DNA from: Reyranella sp.
Lineage (GTDB): Bacteria > Pseudomonadota > Alphaproteobacteria > Reyranellales > Reyranellaceae
Assembly: GCA_030679805.1 (NCBI GenBank)
Contig: JAUXST010000854.1
Span: 1-25,126, forward strand
Length of the DNA stretch: 25,126 nt
Direction: 5' to 3'
The position numbers and the translations under genes were made by a program. Under the pieces are notes generated by a model, which was not told where the DNA came from, did not search any database, and saw only the letters and a list, made by a program, of their open reading frames with translations. Of this stretch, positions 1 through 8,337 are shown piece by piece (position 1 is the first letter of the stretch; the number at the start of each line of letters is the position of its first letter).

Positions 1-1187
1 TTCTGTCGCTGCTGATCGCGGTGACCTGCCTCAGCCAGTTCTACCGGGTCTCCAACAGCGTGATCGCGCCGGAACTCACGCGCGACCTCGGCCTGTCGGC
101 GCGCCAGCTCGGCTGGGCCGGCAGCGCCTTCTTCTTCGCGCTGTTCGCCGTGCAAATCCCGGTCGGGATGTGGTTCGACCGCTTCGGCGCGCGGCGCACG
201 GTGGCAGCACTTTCGCTGCTCGCCATGCTGGGCTCGCTGTGGATCGTACGCGCCACGGATGCCGCCGACCTGATCGCCGGCCGCACCGTCGTCGGTGTCG
301 GCTGCGCCGCCTCATTCATGTCGGTGGTGTTCCTGTGCGCGCGCTGGTTCCCGCCGACCAGGCTCGCGACGGCGCTGTCGTGGGTGTTCGCCGCCTCGAA
401 CATCGGCACGCTGGCAGCGGCCACCCCGCTCGCCTGGATCGCCGCCACGGTCGGCTGGCGCCAGGGATTTTTAGGCCTCGCCGCCGTCACGCTGCTGGTG
501 GCGGTGGGCTTCCTTGCCTTCGTCCGCGACCGGCCGCCGGAGGCAGCGGCCGTTGACGCCCGCCACGAAACGCCCGCCGAAATCCTGCGCGGCCTGTGGC
601 AGGTGTGGCGCACGCCCGGCCTCGGGCCAGTGCTCTCCATGCACTTCTTCGCCTATGCCACGATGCTGACGGTGCTGGGCGTGTGGGGCGGGCCCTATCT
701 CTACGATGTCCACAAGCTCGACGGCGTAGAACGCGGCAACGTGCTGCTCGCCATGGGCGTGGCGCAAATCCTGGGCATCCTGGCCTACGGGCCGATGGAC
801 CGCGTCCTGCGCTCGCGCAAGAAGGTGGTGTTCGGCGGAGCGGCGATCTCGACGGTGCTGCTCGCGGTCATGGCGGCGCTGGCCAATCCGCCGCTCTGGC
901 TCGCGGTCGTGCTGCTGGTGGCCTTCTGCTTTTTCTGCGCCTACGGCACGGTGATCGTGGCCCAGGGCCGGGCGCTGTTTCCCGACCGCCTGGCCGGCCG
1001 CGGCGTCACCACGGTCAACATGGCGCAGTGCCTGGGCCTCGCCGTGCTGCCGGCCGGCACCGGCTATATCGTCGAAGCCTTCGGCGCCGGCGACACGGCC
1101 TATCGCTGGGTGTTCGGCGCGCTGGCCGCCGGCCTCGTGCTGGGCTCGATCGCCTACGTGCGGGCGCGCGACAGCGCTACGACGTGA
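1..1187 (+). CDS. MFS transporter, 5' end outside window
   Basis: This is a polytopic inner-membrane transporter of the major facilitator superfamily, probably moving a small organic solute with protons; the substrate cannot be read from the sequence. The reading frame is open from the window edge (first full codon at base 3), and the GTG at 21 is internal, so the true start lies upstream. Long hydrophobic segments alternate with short basic loops over about 395 visible residues, close to a full 12-helix protein of about 400-430. The MFS motif A appears as GMWFDRFGARR between the second and third helices (about 166-200). A long loop near 540-600 fits the central loop between the two six-helix halves. 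The stop lies 4 bases from the stop of the convergent cytochrome c gene. Confidence 0.88.
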   Translation, partial: LSLLIAVTCLSQFYRVSNSVIAPELTRDLGLSARQLGWAGSAFFFALFAVQIPVGMWFDRFGARRTVAALSLLAMLGSLWIVRATDAADLIAGRTVVGVGCAASFMSVVFLCARWFPPTRLATALSWVFAASNIGTLAAATPLAWIAATVGWRQGFLGLAAVTLLVAVGFLAFVRDRPPEAAAVDARHETPAEILRGLWQVWRTPGLGPVLSMHFFAYATMLTVLGVWGGPYLYDVHKLDGVERGNVLLAMGVAQILGILAYGPMDRVLRSRKKVVFGGAAISTVLLAVMAALANPPLWLAVVLLVAFCFFCAYGTVIVAQGRALFPDRLAGRGVTTVNMAQCLGLAVLPAGTGYIVEAFGAGDTAYRWVFGALAAGLVLGSIAYVRARDSATT

Positions 1188-1191
1188 GGGG

Positions 1192-1581
1192 CTACCGGGT
1201 CGCTTCCTTGAGATAGGCGATCAGGTCGGCGAGCTGGTCCGGGCGCCTGATGCCGGCAAAGACCATTTTCGTTCCGGGCATGTCGCCCTTGGGGTCTCGG
1301 AGATAGCCCGCCAGCGTCTGGTCGTTCCACTCGATGGCGAACCGGCGCATCGCTTCGGAATAGCCGTAGCCCCGTGCAGTGCCGGACCTGCGGGCCATGA
1401 TGCCGTAGAGATTGGGGCCCGCCACGCTTGCACCATCCCGTTCGAGCGTATGGCAGGCCTTGCACTGCGTGACGAACACCCGCTCGCCTTTCGTTGCGTC
1501 ACCAGCCTGCGCTCGCGCGGCCGTGGTTGACATCGCCAGCGTGGCGACAAGCACGGCGAGGACGGTATTCAAACGCTTCAT
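1192..1581 (-). CDS. small periplasmic class I cytochrome c
   Basis: A soluble mono-haem electron carrier for the periplasm, 129 residues. The start at 1581 gives MKRLNTVLAV followed by a hydrophobic stretch and an AxA-type cleavage region near residues 22-26, a typical Sec signal peptide. An AGGAG ribosome site lies 8 bases upstream (1589-1593). The haem-binding motif CKACH is at residues 40-44 and the likely sixth ligand is Met106 in PGTKM, the classic arrangement of mitochondrial-like cytochromes c2/c552. Length and motif order match that family well. The frame stays open upstream of 1581, but that extension lacks a signal peptide and runs into the divergent alkB-like gene. The electron partner is unknown, and no oxidase genes lie nearby. 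Confidence 0.93.
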   Translation of the reverse strand: MKRLNTVLAVLVATLAMSTTAARAQAGDATKGERVFVTQCKACHTLERDGASVAGPNLYGIMARRSGTARGYGYSEAMRRFAIEWNDQTLAGYLRDPKGDMPGTKMVFAGIRRPDQLADLIAYLKEATR

Positions 1582-1641
1582 CCCGCAACTCCTGATGTTC
1601 GGCTGATGTCCGGGCCGACGATGGCCTATATTTGTGGCGCG

Positions 1642-2280
1642 ATGCAAAGCCTGTTCGACACAAGTGGCGAAAGCGAGGCGTTGGCGGCCGGCGCCGTCCT
1701 GCTGCGCGGTCGTGCTCTGCCGCTCGCTACGACGTTGCTGGCAGCGATCGAGCAGATTGCCGCGCGCGCGCCTTTCCGCCGCATGACGACCCCGGGCGGC
1801 TTCGAGATGTCGGTGGCGATGACGAACTGCGGCCAGGCGGGCTGGCTCACCGACCGCAAGGGCTACCGCTACGATGCCGTGGATCCGCAGACCGGGCAGC
1901 CCTGGCCACCGATGCCGGCCGCGTTCCTGGCGCTGGCGCGCGAGGCCGCGGCCGAAACGGGCTACGCCGGCTTCGTGCCCGACGCCTGCCTGATCAACCG
2001 CTACGAACCCGGCGCGCGGCTTTCGTTGCACCAGGACAGGGACGAGGCCGACTACGGCCATCCCATCGTCTCGGTCTCACTGGGCCTGCCGGCCACGTTC
2101 CAGTTCGGCGGATTGAAACGCAGCGACCAGCCACGGCGCGTCGCGCTCGGCCATGGCGACATCGTCGTCTGGGGCGGGCCCTCCCGCCTCTTCCATCACG
2201 GCGTGCTCGGGCTGAAGGACGGCCTGCATCCCTCGACCGGGCGCCATCGCTTCAACCTGACGCTACGCCAGGCGCTCTGA
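1642..2280 (+). CDS. alkB: AlkB-type alpha-ketoglutarate-dependent DNA repair dioxygenase
   Basis: Oxidative demethylase that removes 1-methyladenine and 3-methylcytosine lesions using Fe(II), 2-oxoglutarate and oxygen. The protein lines up with E. coli AlkB over its full length, including MSVAMTNCG, DACLINRYEPGA, VSVSLGLPATFQFGGL and the NLTLRQA end. The iron ligands are H130 and D132 (HQD) and H186 (LFHHG); R203 and R209 match the 2-oxoglutarate-binding arginines. I chose the ATG at 1642 (212 residues) because it aligns with the E. coli N-terminus; ATGs at 1606 and 1621 would add 12 or 7 unmatched residues. There is no Shine-Dalgarno before 1642, but a TATATT box at 1627-1632 would place transcription start at about the ATG, so the message may be leaderless. 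Confidence 0.95.
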   Translation: MQSLFDTSGESEALAAGAVLLRGRALPLATTLLAAIEQIAARAPFRRMTTPGGFEMSVAMTNCGQAGWLTDRKGYRYDAVDPQTGQPWPPMPAAFLALAREAAAETGYAGFVPDACLINRYEPGARLSLHQDRDEADYGHPIVSVSLGLPATFQFGGLKRSDQPRRVALGHGDIVVWGGPSRLFHHGVLGLKDGLHPSTGRHRFNLTLRQAL

Positions 2281-2288
2281 CGAAACGC

Positions 2289-3260
2289 CTACTCCGGCTT
2301 GAGGTTCTGCTCCTTGATGAGCGTCACCCAACGCTTCTCTTCCTTCAGGTACCAGTCCTTGAACTCGGCCGGCGTCGAACTCCGAATTTCCACGCCCTGT
2401 TTCTTGAAGCGTTCGATCACCTCGGGTTCGGCCGTGATCTTGGCGATGGTGGCCTGAAGCTTATCCTGGATCGGCTTGGGCGTGCCGGCCGGCACCACCA
2501 GACCCTGCCAGAACACGACGTCGAAGTCCTTGAGGTCGCTCGACTCGGCCACCGTCGGAATGTCGGGGAAGCTGGGCGAACGCTTGAGGCTCGAAATCGC
2601 GATGGCGCGCGTCTTGCCCGACTGCAGGAACGGTATCGCCTCGAGCGAGGCCGAGAACATCATCTGCGCCTGACCCGAGGCCACGTCCTGACCAGCCTGC
2701 GCGCCGCCGCGATAGGGCACGATGGTGTATTTGAGCCCCGTGCGCGCGCGGAACATCTCCGCCGCCATGTGGTTGGTGGCGCCGATGCCCGAGGTCGCCA
2801 TGTTGAACTTGCCCGGGTTGGCTTTCAGGTACGCGATCAGCTCGGGCATGGTCTTGACCGGGAAGTCGGCGTTCACCTGCAGGATGAAGGGCGTGAAGCT
2901 GATCAGCGACACGAGATCGAAGCTCTTGTGCGGATCGTACTGGACGTTGCCCTGCAGCGTCGGATTGATGATCAGCGAGGTGCCGCCGCCATAGAGCGTG
3001 TAGCCGTCGGGTGCGGCCTTGGCGACGAAATTGGAGGCCACGGTCGTGGCCGCCCCCGCCTTGTTGTCGATCAGGACCGGCTTGCCCAGCAGGGCGCTCA
3101 TGCGATCGCCGATGACGCGTACGATCGCGTCGTTCAGGCCGCCCGGCGGATAGGGCACGATGAAGGTGATGGCCTTGTTGGGCCAATCGGATTGAGCGGA
3201 CGCGGAAGCTGGCAACACGAGCGCGGCAAGCGCCAACGCGATAAACTTCAAACGATTCAT
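2289..3260 (-). CDS. Bug-family tripartite tricarboxylate transporter substrate-binding protein
   Basis: Periplasmic solute receptor of the TctC/Bug family, 323 residues, the usual size. A Sec signal peptide occupies residues 1 to about 22 (MNRLKFIALALAAL to ASASAQ). It is followed by the family hallmark strand PNKAITFIVPYPPGG, whose loop binds a substrate carboxylate. Other family blocks are visible: KPVLIDNKAGA, VPYRGGAQ and a C-terminal helix with LKEEKRW. A GGGAGGAAG ribosome site precedes the ATG. It is the last gene of an operon after the thiolase and DUF35 genes, 18 bases from the latter. No tctA or tctB membrane genes are present, which is common because these receptors are often orphaned. 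The ligand is unknown; the neighbours suggest an organic acid that is later activated to a CoA ester. Confidence 0.93.
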   Translation of the reverse strand: MNRLKFIALALAALVLPASASAQSDWPNKAITFIVPYPPGGLNDAIVRVIGDRMSALLGKPVLIDNKAGAATTVASNFVAKAAPDGYTLYGGGTSLIINPTLQGNVQYDPHKSFDLVSLISFTPFILQVNADFPVKTMPELIAYLKANPGKFNMATSGIGATNHMAAEMFRARTGLKYTIVPYRGGAQAGQDVASGQAQMMFSASLEAIPFLQSGKTRAIAISSLKRSPSFPDIPTVAESSDLKDFDVVFWQGLVVPAGTPKPIQDKLQATIAKITAEPEVIERFKKQGVEIRSSTPAEFKDWYLKEEKRWVTLIKEQNLKPE

Positions 3261-3278
3261 TTTTCTTCCTCCCTGAGG

Positions 3279-3707
3279 TCAGTCGCTGACGAAGAACGGC
3301 AGCGTCACCTCCTTGTTGACCGGCTCGAAGTCGAGCCGGACGCGCTTGCCGATCTTCAGGTCGGCCTCGTTTACTCCGCGCAGCGGCGCGTTCACGCGCA
3401 CGCCGGCGTCCATGTCGACCAGCGCCACGATGTAGGGTGCCGATGCCTTGAAGAAGAAGTTGAACGGGTGATGGCACACCGTCCAGGTGTGGATCGTGCC
3501 GCCCGTCGGGGCCTTCTTAAAAGTGCTCTCCATCGAGAAGCAATGCGGGCAAACCGGCCGCGGATAGTGCCGGACCTTGCCGCAGCCCGCGCAGTGCTGG
3601 AGCATGAGCCGGCCCTCGCGCATGCCGTCCCAGTAGGGCTGGCTCTCGCGCGTCGGTATGGGTAGCGGACGTTCAGATGTGGGCGCGGCAACAGGGGTGG
3701 TGCTCAT
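3279..3707 (-). CDS. DUF35 Zn-ribbon / OB-fold acyl-CoA-binding partner of thiolase
   Basis: A 142-residue protein with an N-terminal rubredoxin-like zinc ribbon (Cys39, Cys42, Cys53, Cys56, in CAGC and CPHC) followed by an OB-fold domain from about residue 65. Such DUF35 proteins bind thiolase-like enzymes of the SCP-x group and are thought to hold the CoA substrate. In actinobacterial steroid side-chain breakdown they form the Ltp2-ChsH2 type aldolase complex. The ATG overlaps the thiolase stop as ATGA (3704-3707), so the two are probably translated together in equal amounts, which supports a physical complex. Four zinc ligands are intact and the length is normal. The exact substrate is not deducible. 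Confidence 0.9.
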   Translation of the reverse strand: MSTTPVAAPTSERPLPIPTRESQPYWDGMREGRLMLQHCAGCGKVRHYPRPVCPHCFSMESTFKKAPTGGTIHTWTVCHHPFNFFFKASAPYIVALVDMDAGVRVNAPLRGVNEADLKIGKRVRLDFEPVNKEVTLPFFVSD

Positions 3708-4864
3708 GCCGCCCTCCTCAGGATGGCGATCGAGCCGTCGCCCATGTCGCCGTAGCCGGTGACAAGACCCACCTCGGCATCCTTCACCTGCGCACGGCCC
3801 GCCTCGCGGCGGAGCTGGCGGGTGAGTTCGATCACATGGTTGAGGCCCACGACATGGCCTTGGCTCAAGAGCCCGCCATGGGTGTTGATCGGCAACTCGC
3901 CGCCGAGGCCGATGCGGCCATCCATGACGAACGGCCCGCCCTCGCCCTTCTTGCAGAAGCCCAGCAACTCGAGCTGGTTGATCACCGTGAAGGTGAAGCA
4001 GTCGTAGATCTCGGCCACGTCGATGTCCCTGGGGCCGACGCCTGCCATGTCGTAGGCGCGAGGGGCGGCCTTCGCGAGGCCAAACTCCAGGAGGTCGGGG
4101 CGCTGGGCGATCGAGGCCGGCGATTCGGGATGGCCCTCGGCCACGCCCATGATGGTGACCAGCGGCTTCCTGAGGTCGCGTGCGCGGTCGGTACGGCTCA
4201 CGATCACCGCCGCGCCGCCGTCGCTCTCCAGGCTGCAGTCGAACAGGCGGAACGGGTCGGAGATCATGCGCGAGGCGTGATGCTCTTCGACCGTGAGCGG
4301 CTTATTCATCACCACGTTGCCATTGAGGATCGCATGCTGGCGCGTGACCACGGCCACTTCGGCGAAGTGGCGCGTCGTGGTGCCGTAGAGCGCCATGTGG
4401 CGGCGCGCGCCTTGGGCATAAAGCTGGGCCGGCGCGAACATGCCGATCGGCGCCTCGAACTCGGCGGCCAGCGCGAATTGCGGGAACTGTTGCAGGCGCG
4501 TGGACACGCGGGCGCCGGAATAGCCGGTGCGACCGACCGCGATCAGCACGTGGTTGCAGACACCCGAGGCCACCGCCATCGCCGCACTCTGGATCGCGGC
4601 TACGCAAGTGGCGCCGCCCATCGGCACGAATAGCGACAGCTTGAGGTCCGGCAGGCCGAGGTTGGCGATGAAATCCTCGGCGATGCCGCCGCCCGGGAAA
4701 TAGGGCACGACGCCGTCGATATCGCGCGGCGAAAGTCCGGCGTCGGCGATGGCGGCTAGGCTCGCCTCGAGCTGCAGCGCCAGCCCACTCTTGGGCGTGC
4801 CGCGGGTATAGGCGGTCTCGCCGATGCCGCTCACCGCCGCCGTCTCGCGAAGCGGATGGACCAT
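3704..4864 (-). CDS. SCP-x-type thiolase family protein
   Basis: A 386-residue thiolase-fold enzyme of the lipid-transfer/acetyl-CoA acetyltransferase group. The start at 4864 is fixed by a GGAGG site 8-9 bases upstream (complement at 4874-4878); a longer frame to 4930 has no such site and runs into the amidase gene. Visible blocks are VSGIGETAYTRG (11-22), the nucleophile region GGATC with Cys87, DCFTFT (288-293), INTHGG with His329, and GH at 336-337. The usual C-terminal Cys-x-Gly second catalytic cysteine is not seen: the region reads TGYGDMGDG (369-377). Loss of that cysteine is typical of SCP-x-like and Ltp2-like members that may act as retro-aldolases or bind CoA esters. First gene of the operon with the DUF35 partner and the Bug receptor, divergent from the amidase with a 59-base gap. 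Confidence 0.9.
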   Translation of the reverse strand: MVHPLRETAAVSGIGETAYTRGTPKSGLALQLEASLAAIADAGLSPRDIDGVVPYFPGGGIAEDFIANLGLPDLKLSLFVPMGGATCVAAIQSAAMAVASGVCNHVLIAVGRTGYSGARVSTRLQQFPQFALAAEFEAPIGMFAPAQLYAQGARRHMALYGTTTRHFAEVAVVTRQHAILNGNVVMNKPLTVEEHHASRMISDPFRLFDCSLESDGGAAVIVSRTDRARDLRKPLVTIMGVAEGHPESPASIAQRPDLLEFGLAKAAPRAYDMAGVGPRDIDVAEIYDCFTFTVINQLELLGFCKKGEGGPFVMDGRIGLGGELPINTHGGLLSQGHVVGLNHVIELTRQLRREAGRAQVKDAEVGLVTGYGDMGDGSIAILRRAA

Positions 4865-4923
4865 GTTTGATTTCCTCCGATGGCCATCGTGCCCTAAGCT
4901 TGGCCGTCCGCGAAGGGGGAAGA

Positions 4924-6447
4924 ATGTCAAAGCAAGAGTTGGTTTCGCTGTCGTCCGTCGAGATGCGCCGCCGTATCGGCACCAAGGAAATTTCGCCGGT
5001 CGAACTGCTGGAGGCCTGCCTCGAGCGTATCGAGGAAGTGAACCCCGCGGTGAATGCCGTCACGGCCATGTGCGTGGCCCGCGCGCGCAAGGAAGCCAAG
5101 GCCGCCGAGACCGCAGTGCGGCGCGGCGAGGACCTGCCGCTGCTGCATGGCCTGCCCGCCGGCATCAAGGATCTCGAGGAGACCAAGGACGTTCTTACCA
5201 CCTACGGTTCGCCGCTCTACCGCGACTTCGTGCCAGCCTACGACAACGTGATGGTGGGCCGCGTGCGCGCCGCGGGCGCGATCGTCGTCGGCAAGACCAA
5301 CGTCCCGGAATTCGGCGCGGGCTCGAACAGCCGCAACCCGGTGTGGGGCGCCACGGGCAACCCGTTCAACACGACCTTGAACGCCGGCGGCTCGTCGGGC
5401 GGCTCGGCGGCGGCGCTCGCCACCGACCTCCTGCCGGTCTGCACCGGCTCCGACACCGGCGGCTCGCTGCGCAATCCGGCGGCCTATTGCGGCATCGTGG
5501 GCTTCCGCCCCTCGCCCGGCATGGTCGCGGTCGAGCGCCGCGCCATGGGCTGGACGCCGATCTCGGTGCTGGGGCCAATGGGCCGCTCGGTGGCCGACCT
5601 CAGCCTGCTCTATGCGACGCAGATCGGCCAGCACGACACCGATCCGCTCAGCTTCCCGATCGACGGCAACGTCTTCGCCGAACCGTGGCCGGTCGATCTC
5701 GGCAGTCTGCGTGTCGCCTGGACCGAGGATTTTAGCGGCGCGCCCGTCGAGAAGGGCATCCGCGCCACGATGCGCGAGAAGATGAAGGCGATGAAGCCCT
5801 TGTTCCGCAGTCTCGACAAGGTCGAGATCGACTATGGCCAGGCCGACCGCTGCTTCGACGTGATCCGCGCCGTGAGCTTCCTGTCGCGCTATCACGACGC
5901 CTACACCAACAACCGCAAGATGCTCGGCCCGAACATCATCGCCAACTACGAGATCGGCGCCAAGCTCAGCCTCGCCGACTTCGCCTGGGCGCACGCCGAG
6001 CAGACCCGCATCTTCCGCAAGTTCCAGGAACTCTACCGCGACTATGACCTGGTGCTGGGCCCGACGGTGGGCTTCTCGCCGTTCCCGTGGAAGCAGCTCT
6101 ACATCGACGAGATGAACGGCAAGAAGCTGCGCAACTACTACCACTGGATGGCGTCGGTCTATTTCGTGACACTCGCCAGCAACCCGGCGGTGGCGCTGCC
6201 CTGCGGCCTCGACCACAAGAAGATGCCGTTCGGCCTGCAGGTGATCGGCCGGTTCCGCGGCGATGGCGAGGTGCTGGGCGCCGCCCACGCCATGGAGCAG
6301 GCGTTCAAGGCGATACCGGGGCTGGCCCGCCCGCTGCCCAACATCGCCAAGCTTCGCAAGCCCACGGTGGCGCTGAAGTCGATCGTGACGCACCCGCCCA
6401 AGCTCAACGCCAAGGTCGCGCGCGGACCGGCGCCGGGCGCTCTCTAG
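4924..6447 (+). CDS. amidase signature family hydrolase
   Basis: Hydrolase of amide or related bonds with the Ser-cis-Ser-Lys triad, 507 residues, a usual family size. The start at 4924 has a purine-rich AGGGGGAAG ribosome site just upstream; the frame stays open to 4867 without one. The catalytic lysine is Lys82 (GIKD), the cis-serine is in GGSSGG at 155-160 (Ser157), and the nucleophile is Ser181 in SDTGGSLRNP. The glycine-rich signature and the GIVGFRPSPG strand follow directly. Cytoplasmic: no signal peptide. Substrate specificity in this family cannot be read from motifs; candidates are aliphatic or aryl amides, and nothing suggests a GatA subunit because gatB and gatC are absent. The next gene starts 11 bases downstream, so the two form an operon. 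Confidence 0.93.
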   Translation: MSKQELVSLSSVEMRRRIGTKEISPVELLEACLERIEEVNPAVNAVTAMCVARARKEAKAAETAVRRGEDLPLLHGLPAGIKDLEETKDVLTTYGSPLYRDFVPAYDNVMVGRVRAAGAIVVGKTNVPEFGAGSNSRNPVWGATGNPFNTTLNAGGSSGGSAAALATDLLPVCTGSDTGGSLRNPAAYCGIVGFRPSPGMVAVERRAMGWTPISVLGPMGRSVADLSLLYATQIGQHDTDPLSFPIDGNVFAEPWPVDLGSLRVAWTEDFSGAPVEKGIRATMREKMKAMKPLFRSLDKVEIDYGQADRCFDVIRAVSFLSRYHDAYTNNRKMLGPNIIANYEIGAKLSLADFAWAHAEQTRIFRKFQELYRDYDLVLGPTVGFSPFPWKQLYIDEMNGKKLRNYYHWMASVYFVTLASNPAVALPCGLDHKKMPFGLQVIGRFRGDGEVLGAAHAMEQAFKAIPGLARPLPNIAKLRKPTVALKSIVTHPPKLNAKVARGPAPGAL

Positions 6448-6458
6448 AAGGAACGCCC

Positions 6459-7808
6459 ATGCATCGCGACCTGCACGGACTGCCGCTGTCGAGCGATTCG
6501 ACGGAAGCGGTCGACGCCTTCGACCGAGCCGTCATGGCCTACCTGAAATACCGCACCGATGCCGGCCGGCATCTCGCGGTGGCGCTCAAGGCCGACCCGG
6601 AGTTCGTGCTGGGCCACGTGCTGCGCGGCTATTTCAACATGCTGGCCTACAACAAGGCCAACGTGGCCGGCGCGGCCGAGGCGCTGGCCGAGGCGCGCAA
6701 GCACGCCAAGCGCGCCAACAACCGCGAGGCCGCCCACATCGAGGCGCTGGCCAAGTGGGTCGAGGGCGACCTTGAGCGCATGCTCGACATCTGGGAGGAG
6801 ATCTTCGCCCGCGACCCGCACGACGTGCTGGCGTTCAGGCTGCATCACTTCAACGCCTTCTGGCTCGGCCGTCCCGACGTCATGCAGGTTGAGGTCGAGC
6901 GGGTGTTCCCGCACTGGACCAGCGACCTGCCGGGCTGGGGCATGATGCTGTCGTGCCGCTGCTTCGCACATGAAGAGGCCGGCAACTACACGCTGGCCGA
7001 GGGTGCGGGCCGCATGGCCATCGACGTCGATCCCGGCGACCTGTGGGGCGCCCATGCCGTGGCCCATGTGCTGGAGATGCAGGGCCGCCGCGGTGAGGGC
7101 ATCGACTGGCTGCGCCGCCTGGAGCCGCACTGGGAAGGCGCCAACAACCTGAAGCACCATCTCTACTGGCACCGTGCCATGTATCATCTCGAACGGCGCG
7201 AGTTCGACGAGGTGCTGAAGCTCTACGACAAGGGCTTCCGCGACATGTCCTCGCCGCTCACCCAGGCGATGCCGGACATGTACATCGACGTACAGAATGC
7301 CGCCTCGATGCTGTTCCGCCTGGAGCGCAACGGCGTCAACGTGGGCGAGCGCTGGGTCGAACTCGCCGACAAGGCCGAGGCACGCATCGGCGATTGCCTC
7401 TCGGCCTTCACCCTGCCGCACTGGATGATGGCGCTCAGCGCCACCGGCCGGACCGCGGCGGCCAACCGCATGATCGAGGCGATGCGCGGCTTCTCTCGGG
7501 GCAACGGCACCGTCGAGCGGCTGGTGGGCCGCATCGCCCTGCCGTTGTGCGAGGCCGTCCTGGCCAACCGCCAGGGCCGGCATGCCGACGCGGTCAAGCT
7601 GGTGCGGCCGATCGTGGGCGAGATGTATCTGCTGGGCGGCAGCCACGCCCAGCAGGACGTCCTGGAACAGCTCTTCCTCGACTCGGCGCTCAAAGCCGAC
7701 AGCGCGGGCGATGCGCGGCTGATGCTGGAGCGGGTGGCCGGCCGCCATCCCGTCGCTCCGGCGCGCCGGGTGGGCTACGCAGAGGCCGCGGCGCGCTACT
7801 CCCACTGA
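6459..7808 (+). CDS. TTC38-like tetratricopeptide repeat protein
   Basis: A 449-residue, helix-rich protein resembling the TTC38 (tetratricopeptide repeat protein 38) family, whose human member is about 470 residues. The start ATG at 6459 has an AGAAGGA site 6 bases upstream. Helical hairpins rich in alanine and leucine run through most of the sequence, for example around residues 60-115, 165-215 and 235-260. A conserved-looking histidine cluster HAVAHVLEMQGR (199-210) and LKHHLYWHRAMYHLE (231-245) is the family signature and looks more like an active or metal site than plain repeat scaffold. The biochemical role of this family is not established. Its position directly after the amidase suggests the two act on one pathway. 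No signal peptide. Confidence 0.85.
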   Translation: MHRDLHGLPLSSDSTEAVDAFDRAVMAYLKYRTDAGRHLAVALKADPEFVLGHVLRGYFNMLAYNKANVAGAAEALAEARKHAKRANNREAAHIEALAKWVEGDLERMLDIWEEIFARDPHDVLAFRLHHFNAFWLGRPDVMQVEVERVFPHWTSDLPGWGMMLSCRCFAHEEAGNYTLAEGAGRMAIDVDPGDLWGAHAVAHVLEMQGRRGEGIDWLRRLEPHWEGANNLKHHLYWHRAMYHLERREFDEVLKLYDKGFRDMSSPLTQAMPDMYIDVQNAASMLFRLERNGVNVGERWVELADKAEARIGDCLSAFTLPHWMMALSATGRTAAANRMIEAMRGFSRGNGTVERLVGRIALPLCEAVLANRQGRHADAVKLVRPIVGEMYLLGGSHAQQDVLEQLFLDSALKADSAGDARLMLERVAGRHPVAPARRVGYAEAAARYSH

Positions 7809-7928
7809 AGGTTGCACGCCGCCAGCTTTACATAACTTAATTTTCCCGCCGCGGTGACGCCACCTCAGCGCACGTACCTCGTTGTACTAGAAGCCCGTTC
7901 TTCCTGCGGGCGTCCGACGGAGGTAACC

Positions 7929-8213
7929 ATGCGCAACGTGAAATGGCTGATGGCGGTTGGCTTGGTGGCCGTAACCGCGGGCTGCATCGAGTCTTCGGGC
8001 TATCCCAACTCGTCGTACAGCGCCAATCGTGGCTATAACAACAACGGCTATTACAGCAACAATACAAGCCCCAGCAGCAACAGCCCCTTCTACTCGCCGT
8101 CAGCGACTCGTGCTGCCCAGCAGCCGAACCGCGACTACGATCGCGACGGCGTGCCGAACCGCTACGATCGCGACGCCAACGGCGACGGCATCCCCGACAA
8201 CTTCCAGCGGTAG
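7929..8213 (+). CDS. small lipoprotein with DxDG calcium-loop-like tail (copy 1)
   Basis: Predicted secreted lipoprotein, 94 residues, function unknown. A very strong ribosome site (GGAGGTAACC) fixes the ATG at 7929. The signal peptide MRNVKWLMAVGLVAVTAGC ends at a lipobox cysteine, Cys19. Residues 22-66 are low-complexity, rich in Ser, Asn and Tyr. The C-terminus (71-90) carries two loops, DRDGVPNRYD and RDANGDGIPD, resembling thrombospondin type 3 calcium-binding repeats. The mature protein is therefore probably a flexible stalk with a small Ca2+-binding knob on a membrane or the cell surface. The next gene is a clear paralogue with the same layout. Calcium binding is inferred from spacing of the Asp and Asn residues only. 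Confidence 0.78.
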   Translation: MRNVKWLMAVGLVAVTAGCIESSGYPNSSYSANRGYNNNGYYSNNTSPSSNSPFYSPSATRAAQQPNRDYDRDGVPNRYDRDANGDGIPDNFQR

Positions 8214-8337
8214 TATCGCCCGGCGCGATTGCCTGCCTTCAACAAATCTCAATTGCGCCGTCACGCCACCATTGTCCGGAACGTAGATGTCAACATGGGG
8301 AGAGTTCTGACCTAAGGGCGCTTCCATGGAGGCAACG

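Noticed and set aside
1192..2061. A longer 289-residue version of the cytochrome c
   Set aside because: The extra N-terminal part is antisense to alkB, lacks a signal peptide, and the internal start at 1581 has both signal peptide and ribosome site.
4865..4923. Search for an operator in the thiolase/amidase divergent gap
   Set aside because: Only a 10-base palindrome GATGGCCATC is seen; too short in GC-rich DNA, and no regulator gene is adjacent.
3704..4930. A longer thiolase starting at 4930
   Set aside because: The extension overlaps the amidase start and has no ribosome site; ATG 4864 has GGAGG at good spacing.
4927..6393. A 488-codon minus-strand frame opposite the amidase
   Set aside because: Shadow of the amidase codon bias; low-complexity translation, no start signal, and the real gene on the other strand has an intact triad.
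6444..7817. A 457-codon minus-strand frame opposite the TPR gene
   Set aside because: It mirrors the TPR gene limits and has the same shadow composition; no recognisable domain.
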